The notes beneath the pieces were generated by a model. The model was not told the origin of the DNA. It saw nothing but the letters and a program-made list of their open reading frames with translations, and made no database searches. Position numbers and translations under genes: made by a program. DNA of 64,000 bases from JAAUUJ01 sp964392245 (GTDB lineage: Bacteria; Cyanobacteriota; Cyanobacteriia; Thermostichales; Thermostichaceae): positions 1-64,000 of the forward strand of contig CAYMOX010000013.1 of the NCBI GenBank assembly GCA_964392245.1. The letters are read 5' to 3'. Position 1 is the first letter of the stretch. Each line of letters starts with the position of its first letter. Of this stretch, positions 8,969 to 16,278 are shown in pieces.

Positions 8969-9808
8969 ATGCAGTCTCTCGATCAACTTGAGGTTTTGTT
9001 CAGTCAGCTGAATGCCGTAAAAGAGGTTGCTGACAAGAAGTTCTGGCTGACTACGGACGAACTTCTCATGTTGCTTGACCCTCGAATTGAACTTTTTGAT
9101 GATTCAGGTACACAATTGACGATTCGGCAGTTTCAGTGGCGTAACTTTACCTGTACCTGGCAAGCTCAGCAAGGGACAACTCATTTTTGGCTGATCAGTG
9201 AAAATCAGACAGGTGGAGATCTAGTTTATCCCGTGCATTTCTTGCAGTTTGATGATGCACTCCCCAGTTCTGAAGCCGATGAGATTTTGACCTATGCTCT
9301 CGAGAACCAGTCCAGATTTATTGATTCTTTTACTGCCGATGGGGCAAACCACAGACGTCAATCGCAGGTGCTAATGCATCCAGAGGTTGCTCCACTGATT
9401 ATTGAAAAAGTACAGCAACTCTTGCCTCAGATCCGGCAGGAATATGGGTTGGAAGAGTTTACCATTGCTCACTTTGAAACCCAACTGACAACCAGTAATG
9501 ATGGCTCTTTTTACCAGATCCATAGCGATAGTGGCAGCGGCTTAAACAGTCGCTTTATTACTTATGTTTATTATGTACATCAACGCCCGAAGGCCTTTAC
9601 GGGTGGACAACTCCGCATCTATGAAACCAGTGTAAGTCCCGGTAAGATCTCATTTACCCACAATTACACTCACATCGAACCTGTGCACAATCGCCTGGTT
9701 ATTTTCCCCAGTTTTTACCATCACGAAATTTTACCCGTCAGCTGCCCAAGCCAGGCCTTTGCCGATGGCCGCTTTACCCTGAATGGCTGGATCCACAAAG
9801 GGGCCTAA
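8969..9808 (+). CDS. 2-oxoglutarate/Fe(II)-dependent oxygenase, prolyl-4-hydroxylase-like
   Basis: A 279-residue soluble protein whose C-terminal half (about 160-279) has the P4H-type double-stranded beta-helix motifs. The iron ligands are H185 and D187 in YQIHSDSGSG and the distal H252 in FYHHEILPV. R268 in DGRFTLNGW is placed to bind 2-oxoglutarate. GGQLRIYE is the typical strand between them. Such enzymes hydroxylate Pro, or sometimes Asp, Asn or other side chains. The N-terminal ~100 residues match nothing I recognise and may bind substrate. It is divergent, about 1 kb away, from a surface protein with X-Pro-Gly triplets and Asp/Asn repeats, so that protein is a candidate substrate (inference). 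Its stop overlaps the stop of the convergent LCP gene by 3 nt. Confidence 0.82.
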   Translation: MQSLDQLEVLFSQLNAVKEVADKKFWLTTDELLMLLDPRIELFDDSGTQLTIRQFQWRNFTCTWQAQQGTTHFWLISENQTGGDLVYPVHFLQFDDALPSSEADEILTYALENQSRFIDSFTADGANHRRQSQVLMHPEVAPLIIEKVQQLLPQIRQEYGLEEFTIAHFETQLTTSNDGSFYQIHSDSGSGLNSRFITYVYYVHQRPKAFTGGQLRIYETSVSPGKISFTHNYTHIEPVHNRLVIFPSFYHHEILPVSCPSQAFADGRFTLNGWIHKGA

Positions 9809-11160
9809 GACGTGGGGGAGGATCCGGTCTGACTTTGATTGACTTCTTCGGGAAACCAATACTTGACCCAGTCCTCTCCCACCTTGACTGTGATATCTGA
9901 TTCCAGTGCCCCTGTCGATTCAACTTTGACCTCACCTAACCCCAGGAGAGCCTGAACTTCGCGAGCACTTTTACTGTCTCCCTGCTGGGCAATGATCTCG
10001 GTGGTGGACTGTACCTGGGGGTTATCGACGATGGGAAAAACATAGCGAAATCCCATCCGCTCCAGATCTTTAGACATGCGGCGGGCCATTCCGGCATAGC
10101 CAGAGGCATTTTGAACTGCAATGCGTAACTGTGAAGGCGGTGGGGATTCCACCAACCCATGGCGGGGAACAGCATCAAAATAATTGACGGCCACCTGATA
10201 AATATTTTCGCTATCCGGGATCCAATAGCTGGTGGCATATTCCTGGGGTTGACTGAAGCGTCCCGGTAACATGACCAGATCCATGTGCTCCTGCCCCGAC
10301 TTCAAAAGAAAATGGGCAAGCGAGAGCAATTCTTCCCAGGTGAGATTGGTATCCACATGGTCTCGAATCGCCTGCAAAATTTGAGGGGTGCGGGTCCAGG
10401 TGCCAGGATTGAGAAGTTCACGACTGAGAGCACGGATCAGTTCCTGCTGTCGTTGCACCCGACCAATATCCCCTAACTCATCATGGCGAAACCGGATGAA
10501 GTGATGGGCCTGTTCTCCGGTTAAGCGCTGACGCCCCGGTTGCAGGTCTATATAGAGTCCCTGGGTAACATCTGTGTAGACCATGCGAGTCGGGACAAAA
10601 ACTTCTACCCCACCTATGGCATCAATCAGAGCCTGAATGCTGTCGGTACTCAGCCGCACATACCGATCAATCGGGATATCTCCCAGTAAGTGGCTGACCA
10701 CCCGTGCCGTCAACACAGGTCCACCCACTGCATGGGCCATATTGATCTTGTCCATGCCTCGATCAGGAATCTCAACGCGGGTGTCTCGCGGAATTGAAAG
10801 CAGAGAGAGTTTGCCTGCGTCTGGATCAAAGCGGGCCAGCATAATGGTGTCGCTGCGCCCGGCCAGTTCCTCTTCACGAGTTTTATTTTTGTTGGTGGGA
10901 TCACTGTCATCTGCGCCCAGGATCAGGATATTCAGGGCATAGTCCAGTTGGGCATTCCGCAGATCATCGGGGCGAAACACCCCCATCCCCTCGATCCAGG
11001 CATCTTCAGGCATAATGGGGCGGGGAAGCAGCAGAGCTGCCAGTGCACCCAGAGCTCCGGCGGAAACAGCTGTAAACCCTAGCATGGCCCAGAGCAACCA
11101 TTGCCCCCAGCGCGTGCGATGGTGTGGGAAGCGGTGATCAGGGTGAGGGTAGAGGGGCAT
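9805..11160 (-). CDS. LytR-CpsA-Psr (LCP) family glycopolymer ligase
   Basis: The likely start is ATG at 11160 (MPLYPHPDHR), 451 residues. In-frame codons extend further upstream but would add a Pro/Arg-rich stretch atypical of the family. A single transmembrane anchor (WLLWAMLGFTAVSAGALGAL) is followed by the LCP catalytic domain: ILILGADDSD, RSDTIMLARFDP, SIPRDTRVEIP, INMAHAVGGP, and HHFIRFRHDELGDIGRVQRQQ with the conserved phosphate/metal-binding Arg and Asp residues. A C-terminal LytR_C domain follows (IAVQNASGYAGMARRMSKDL). LCP enzymes attach polyprenyl-linked glycopolymers to peptidoglycan. The divergent neighbour is a sugar nucleotidyltransferase, consistent with envelope polysaccharide work. 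Confidence 0.88.
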   Translation of the reverse strand: MPLYPHPDHRFPHHRTRWGQWLLWAMLGFTAVSAGALGALAALLLPRPIMPEDAWIEGMGVFRPDDLRNAQLDYALNILILGADDSDPTNKNKTREEELAGRSDTIMLARFDPDAGKLSLLSIPRDTRVEIPDRGMDKINMAHAVGGPVLTARVVSHLLGDIPIDRYVRLSTDSIQALIDAIGGVEVFVPTRMVYTDVTQGLYIDLQPGRQRLTGEQAHHFIRFRHDELGDIGRVQRQQELIRALSRELLNPGTWTRTPQILQAIRDHVDTNLTWEELLSLAHFLLKSGQEHMDLVMLPGRFSQPQEYATSYWIPDSENIYQVAVNYFDAVPRHGLVESPPPSQLRIAVQNASGYAGMARRMSKDLERMGFRYVFPIVDNPQVQSTTEIIAQQGDSKSAREVQALLGLGEVKVESTGALESDITVKVGEDWVKYWFPEEVNQSQTGSSPTS

Positions 11161-11257
11161 GCTGAGTGCAGAAGAAAAGTTGCTAGGCGACAGCGACCCC
11201 ACCAGAGGAGGGCTACGGAATGTCAGAGATATTTTATCGCATACGTAGGGGAATTCT

Positions 11258-12205
11258 ATGCAAGCTGTGATCCTGGCCGGGGGTAAGGGAACTCGTCTCC
11301 GACCTTTTACTCTGCAACAACCCAAACCATTGCTTCCGTTGCTGGAGATTCCCTTTCTGGAGTGGATTGTGCAGCGCTGTGCTGCTGTCGGGATTGAGGA
11401 TGTATTGATCAGTGTGGGTTATCTGGGGAATCAGATCGAAGCCGCCCTGGGGGATGGCCGCCGCTGGGGCTTGAAAATCCGCTATGTGGTGGAAACCCAG
11501 CCCCTGGACACTGCTGGGGCTCTGGTGATGGCCCGTCAGTATTACGGTGGGGCTCCTTTGCTGGTGTTTAATGCTGACATCCTTACGGATCTGGATCTGG
11601 AGGCGTTACTGAACTGGCATCTAAAATCAGAAGCAGCGGTAACCCTGACCCTGACGCGGGTAGAAGATATTACTGCTTATGGCCTGGTGGAAACGGATTC
11701 TGAACAACGGATTCTCTCCTTTCGGGAAAAACCGTCCCCTGAGGAGGCCGCTCAGATCACCACCAATACCATCAATGCAGGAACCTATGTCCTCAACCCC
11801 TGTATCTTTGAATCGTATGCGGTGGGCGATCCCCTTAGCTTTGAGCGGCAGGTGTTTCCGGATGTGTTGCGGGCAGGGTTACCCATGCGCAGTTATGTGC
11901 ACGAGGGCTACTGGCGAGATCTCGGGACGCCCGCCAGCTATTACCAGGGGCAACTGGATATTCTCCTGGGAAAAATGAAAACCTTTCCACTAGCGGATGT
12001 GGAAGAGCGGGAACCCGGGATCTGGATCCACCCCACAGCGGAAGTGGAGGCTGCAGCCCAACTCACATCCCCCAGCTACGTGGGAGTCCATAGTCGCTTA
12101 GGCGCTGATGCGGTTCTGCCTGCTGGCACGATCGTCGGAGGCTACTGCTGGATCAATCGCCGTCTGGAACCGGGGGTCTATGCACCCGGAACTCTAGCAG
12201 TTTAG
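11258..12205 (+). CDS. Sugar nucleotidyltransferase (mannose-1-P guanylyltransferase-like)
   Basis: 315 residues, AGGGGA before the ATG. The N-terminus MQAVILAGGKGTRLRPFT is the nucleotide-binding signature of the NTP-transferase family, followed by PKPLLPLLEIPFLEW. LVFNADILTDLDL provides the catalytic Asp, and GTYVLNPCIF and GYWRDLGTPASYYQG are also typical. The tail (TAEVEAAAQLTSPSYVGVHS onward) is a short left-handed beta-helix hexapeptide region. It makes an NDP-sugar for polysaccharide or glycan synthesis. The sugar (mannose versus glucose) cannot be fixed from sequence. It is divergent from the LCP gene. Confidence 0.85.
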   Translation: MQAVILAGGKGTRLRPFTLQQPKPLLPLLEIPFLEWIVQRCAAVGIEDVLISVGYLGNQIEAALGDGRRWGLKIRYVVETQPLDTAGALVMARQYYGGAPLLVFNADILTDLDLEALLNWHLKSEAAVTLTLTRVEDITAYGLVETDSEQRILSFREKPSPEEAAQITTNTINAGTYVLNPCIFESYAVGDPLSFERQVFPDVLRAGLPMRSYVHEGYWRDLGTPASYYQGQLDILLGKMKTFPLADVEEREPGIWIHPTAEVEAAAQLTSPSYVGVHSRLGADAVLPAGTIVGGYCWINRRLEPGVYAPGTLAV

Positions 12206-12265
12206 ACAGGAGATAAGGATCAAGATTAAAGTAAAAGGGACATCATCTAAAGACAACCAGGAACG

Positions 12266-12898
12266 ATGGTCACTGGTTCAGGGATCGGTGAAATCATCAC
12301 GACATTGAGTGCCCTGCAACAGCGACTGGGGCTCACACAGGCTCAGAGGGAGAACTTCTTCTTTGAGTGAGTGGAAGATCTGCCTGCGCTTACATCTCAA
12401 GAAGAATTAAGTATCGATCGTCTGAAAAATCGCTACGATTATCATCGCCTTGATGGCTTACTCCTGGAAGGCACCATCAATCTCGTGGTCACCGGACCGC
12501 TAATGGATCTTCTCGGCTTTCTGGATCCTCCCTTCCGAATGAAGTCACCCTATGGGATTACCCTTGAACTGGAAGACCCCGAAGAAACAATCCGAGGGTT
12601 CATTGATGTCCTGGTTGTGCAAGAACAGATCTGGATCATGGCGGTTGAATCCAAGCGGACCAGTATTTCCGTACCGGCTGCCTTTCCTCAACTTCTTGCT
12701 TCTATGGCGGCCAGTTCAAATCGTGACCGTCCAAATTATGGGATGGCAACCAACGGAGATGAATTTGTCTTTCTCAAGTTAGAACCGAATAACGAATACG
12801 ACACCTCACGATCCTTCTCTCTTTTTCCTCGTCAGCATGAACTGCGGCAAGTCGCTCAGATCCTCAAGGGACTGGGACAACGGGTTTTAAAGGGTTGA
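12266..12898 (+). pseudogene. PD-(D/E)XK-type restriction-like protein interrupted by an in-frame TGA
   Basis: An ATG at 12266 opens a frame that stops at TGA 12368-12370. It continues in the same frame from 12371 to 12898. Joined, it reads ...QRENFFFE-stop-VEDLP..., where cyanobacterial relatives, as I recall them, have EWQEDLP; a TGG to TGA change explains it. The rest has PLMDLLGFLDPPFR, FIDVLVVQEQIWIMAVESKR (the nuclease-like E-x-K core) and YGMATNGDEFVFLKL, typical of the cyanobacterial proteins annotated as restriction endonuclease subunit R-like. Everything after the stop is well preserved, so inactivation is recent, or the downstream part is re-initiated at GTG 12371. Confidence 0.72.
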
Positions 12899-12918
12899 GT
12901 AGAAAAAACGCTCCCCAT

Positions 12919-13302
12919 TCAGTACTCTCCAGCATGTTGCAGCCAGAACCAGAATTGGGGGGAAGGCTCATGGATAACAATGCGGTTCCCATCGGGATCA
13001 CGGCAGTCTACCTCTTTTCCATGCTCCGCATGCCGCTCAGATGAAAGTTGCAGTCTTTGCAGACTCGGGTTTTGGAGGAAAGCCTCTAGACTCTTCACCT
13101 GTATGCAGATACTGATCGCCCCTGCCTGCGGGACAAAATCAGGATGGTGACTGCGGTAGAGTCCAAGCCGAAGTCCAGAGAGCTGAAATTCAACATAGAT
13201 CTCCGGGATCACAGCCACAGGCTCAGCGCCCAAGAGTTCCTGGTAAAACGCCTGCAATCTAGGCAGATCAGGGGTGGCAATACTCACCAGTCCCAGGGTC
13301 AT
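12919..13302 (-). CDS. VOC (glyoxalase/bleomycin-resistance) family protein
   Basis: 127 residues. It starts MTLGLVSIATPDLPRLQAFYQELLG, the typical first beta-alpha-beta unit of the vicinal oxygen chelate fold, and ends DCRDPDGNRIVIHEP, the typical metal-ligand strand. Family members bind a metal and act on diverse small molecules, and the substrate here is unknown. It lies 22 nt downstream of secA on the same strand (secA stop at 13325), so it may be co-transcribed. Confidence 0.78.
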   Translation of the reverse strand: MTLGLVSIATPDLPRLQAFYQELLGAEPVAVIPEIYVEFQLSGLRLGLYRSHHPDFVPQAGAISICIQVKSLEAFLQNPSLQRLQLSSERHAEHGKEVDCRDPDGNRIVIHEPSPQFWFWLQHAGEY

Positions 13303-13324
13303 GGTCTTGGATTTCCCCTGAAGT

Positions 13325-16186
13325 TTACGGTTCCGAGAAATCAGCCTCGATCACCCCACTCTCCGCCGAACCATTGGCTGCAGGTGCCTCGCTGAAACCG
13401 CTAACCTGCACATTGCCGGAGGGAGACAGGACCTGGGGACGGAACTGGAAGAGGCTGTACACCGTGTTGCGGCGAATATTGGCCATCATATCCAGGAACA
13501 GCTCGAAGCCCTCGTTTTTGTATTCGATCAGAGGATCCTTCTGACCATAGCCCCGCAGACCCACCGATTCCCGCAGAGCATCCATCTGTTGCAGGTGCTC
13601 CCGCCAGAGGGTATCGATCTGCTGCAGCATAAAAAATTGCTCTGCCTGTCGCATCAGCCCTGGTTTGACGGTGTCGATAAAGGATTCCTGAGCGTCGTAG
13701 GCGATGATCACCTGTTCCTGCAGATGGGTTTTGATCTCTTCTGCGGACATCTCCTCCAGGGATTTTGGAGTCAGATCGGTAAGGAGGGGAACAAATTCTT
13801 TGGTCTTGCCCACCAGTTTTTCCAGTTCCCATTCCTCGGGGGGTAGCTCAGGATTGATGTAGGCATTGACGATCTCACCGACGGTGGTGCTGGCGTACTC
13901 CAGGATCTTGGGTTTCAGGTTTTCCCCTTCCAGGATCCGTCGCCGCTCTGCGTAGATGGCTCGCCGTTGCTTGTTCATGACCTCGTCATACTCAAACACC
14001 TGCTTGCGGATGTCGTAGTAGTAGACCTCCACTTTGTTCTGGGCATTTTCCAGGCTGCTGGTGAGCATGGGGGATTCAATTGGCATATCTTCCTCCACGC
14101 GGAAGAAGTCCATCAGCTTGGATACCCGATCTCCCCCAAAGATCTTGAGCAGCGGATCTTCGAGGCTGAGGAAAAAGCGAGTAGAGCCCGGGTCCCCCTG
14201 CCGTCCGGAACGGCCCCGTAGCTGGTTATCCACCCGCCGCGACTCATGCCGTTCGGTGCCGATCACATGCAGCCCCCCCAATTTCACCACTTCATTGTGT
14301 TCCGCACTGGTAAAACGCTCGTACTCCCCCTTGATCAGGACATAGACATCCCGCAACTGCAGGATCAGGGCATCTTGGACGGGAGCTTTTTCTGAGGCTA
14401 CGGCAATCAGATCCTCCACCACCAGCTCCTGCAAACTGTTGGCTCCGTATTTACTGACGGCAGCAGTGACGGCATCCTCCAGGGCTTTGCGGGTGCTGTC
14501 GGAAAGTTCACAGGGATAAAGAGAGGCTGCGGTTGCCCAGACTTTGGGCTTGGTGGCTGTGGGTGCAAATCCGCCTCCCCCCCCCCGGGCAGAGGTGCGA
14601 ACCCCGGCCATGGGTTGCTTGCTGTCCAGTTGCACCAGTTTGGGCATCAGGTATTCCCGGATCTTGAGGCGAGCCATGTACTCGGCATTGCCCCCCAGAA
14701 TGATGTCGGTGCCTCGACCGGCCATGTTGGTGGCGATGGTAACGCTCCCCTTGCGACCGGCTTGGGCCACGATCTCAGACTCTCGCTCCACGTTCTCGGG
14801 TTTGGCGTTGAGGAGGTTGTGGGGGATCTCTTTTTCTTTCAAAATCTGCGACAGACGCTCCGATTTTTCTACGCTTGTTGTCCCCACCAGCACCGGACGA
14901 CCCCGCTCGTGCATCTGAGCAATCTCTTCAGCCACTGAGATCCACTTACCCTGTTCAGATTTGTAAACCACATCAGGGGCATCTTTACGACGAATGGAAC
15001 GGTTGGTGGGGATCACCGTGACATCCATCTTGTAGGTCTTGCCGAATTCAGCTTCTTCGGTTTTGGCGGTTCCTGTCATGCCCGCCAGTTTCGGGTAGAG
15101 CAAAAACAGATTTTGATAGGTGATGGTGGCCAGGGTCTGGCTCTCATTCTGGATCGGCAACCGTTCCTTGGCTTCCACCGCCTGGTGGAGTCCATCTGAC
15201 CAGCGGCGTCCCTGCAGCACCCGACCTGTGAACTCATCCACGATCACGACTTCGTTGTTGCGGACGATGTAGTTGACGTCTTTGGTGAACAGTTCCTTGG
15301 CTTTGACGGCATTAAAGACAAAGTGAGCCCAGGGATCTTTGGGATCAAAGAGATCCTGCACCCCCAGAATATTTTCGGCGGCCTCAAAGCCTTCATCGGT
15401 GAGGATAATGTTGCGGGCTTTTTCGTCGACCTCGTAGTGCTCTTCTTTGTTCAGCTGCTGAGCTACTTCCGCTGCCCGCATGTACTTCTCCGAGGGGCGC
15501 TCCACCTGTCCAGAAATAATCAGGGGCGTCCGCGCTTCATCGATCAGGATCGAATCCACCTCGTCAATAATGCAGTAGTTGAAGGGGCGCTGCATCAGAT
15601 CGGCGGCACTGGTGGCCATGTTGTCCCGCAGGTAGTCGAAGCCCAGCTCACTGTTGGTGCAGTAGGTGATATCGCAGCCGTAGTTACGCCGTTTATCTTC
15701 GGGCGACATGCCGGATTGGATCAGACCCACGGTCAGGCCCAGGAATCGGTGCACCTGCCCCATCCATTCCGCATCGCGGCGGGCCAGATAGTCGTTGACT
15801 GTTACAATTTGAACCCCTTTCCCCGTGAGCCCATTTAGATAGGCAGGCAGGGTGGAAACCAGGGTCTTCCCTTCCCCAGTTTTCATCTCGGCGATTTGAC
15901 CTTCGTGCAGAACAATGCCCCCGATCATCTGGACATCGTAATGGCGCAGGTTGAGAACCCGTTTACTGGCCTCCCGCACCACAGCAAAAGCTTCCGCCAG
16001 CAACTCATCCAGCCCTTCTCCCTTCTCCAGGCGTTCTTTGAACTCCGCAGTTTTGCCCTTAAGTTGAGCATCCGAAAGGGAGGCAATCTCGATCTCAAGG
16101 GAGTTGATCAGTTTCACCGTCGGACGATACCGCTGTACCTTGCGGTCATTGGGATCTCCGAGGATCTTCTGCAGAGTTTGTAACAT
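13325..16186 (-). CDS. secA: Preprotein translocase ATPase SecA
   Basis: Motor ATPase that drives unfolded proteins through SecYEG at the plasma and thylakoid membranes. ATG at 16186 gives MLQTLQKILGDPNDRKV, the usual cyanobacterial start; an in-frame ATG 10 codons upstream is rejected. 953 residues contain Walker A (MKTGEGKTLV), the DEVDSILIDEARTPLI box, the GRVLQGRRWSDGLHQ region, the NMAGRGTDIILGGN motif and QLRGRSGRQGDPGSTRFFLS. A cyanobacterial/plastid-type insertion of about 100 residues, with ARGGGGGFAPTATKP, precedes HVIGTERHESRRVDNQ. The C-terminus lacks the Cys-rich zinc finger of E. coli SecA. Confidence 0.97.
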   Translation of the reverse strand: MLQTLQKILGDPNDRKVQRYRPTVKLINSLEIEIASLSDAQLKGKTAEFKERLEKGEGLDELLAEAFAVVREASKRVLNLRHYDVQMIGGIVLHEGQIAEMKTGEGKTLVSTLPAYLNGLTGKGVQIVTVNDYLARRDAEWMGQVHRFLGLTVGLIQSGMSPEDKRRNYGCDITYCTNSELGFDYLRDNMATSAADLMQRPFNYCIIDEVDSILIDEARTPLIISGQVERPSEKYMRAAEVAQQLNKEEHYEVDEKARNIILTDEGFEAAENILGVQDLFDPKDPWAHFVFNAVKAKELFTKDVNYIVRNNEVVIVDEFTGRVLQGRRWSDGLHQAVEAKERLPIQNESQTLATITYQNLFLLYPKLAGMTGTAKTEEAEFGKTYKMDVTVIPTNRSIRRKDAPDVVYKSEQGKWISVAEEIAQMHERGRPVLVGTTSVEKSERLSQILKEKEIPHNLLNAKPENVERESEIVAQAGRKGSVTIATNMAGRGTDIILGGNAEYMARLKIREYLMPKLVQLDSKQPMAGVRTSARGGGGGFAPTATKPKVWATAASLYPCELSDSTRKALEDAVTAAVSKYGANSLQELVVEDLIAVASEKAPVQDALILQLRDVYVLIKGEYERFTSAEHNEVVKLGGLHVIGTERHESRRVDNQLRGRSGRQGDPGSTRFFLSLEDPLLKIFGGDRVSKLMDFFRVEEDMPIESPMLTSSLENAQNKVEVYYYDIRKQVFEYDEVMNKQRRAIYAERRRILEGENLKPKILEYASTTVGEIVNAYINPELPPEEWELEKLVGKTKEFVPLLTDLTPKSLEEMSAEEIKTHLQEQVIIAYDAQESFIDTVKPGLMRQAEQFFMLQQIDTLWREHLQQMDALRESVGLRGYGQKDPLIEYKNEGFELFLDMMANIRRNTVYSLFQFRPQVLSPSGNVQVSGFSEAPAANGSAESGVIEADFSEP

Positions 16187-16278
16187 AATGTGGCCGAGCA
16201 GAGGGTGGACTGGCAAACTGGGACAACTTTACCATTCTAGTCCCGTGGGAGCGGTGACTTGGCATCCCCTTCCGAACT

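Noticed and set aside
12368..12370. In-frame TGA as a selenocysteine codon
   Set aside because: No stem-loop typical of a SECIS is seen, the family position appears to be Trp, and cyanobacteria generally lack selenocysteine insertion.
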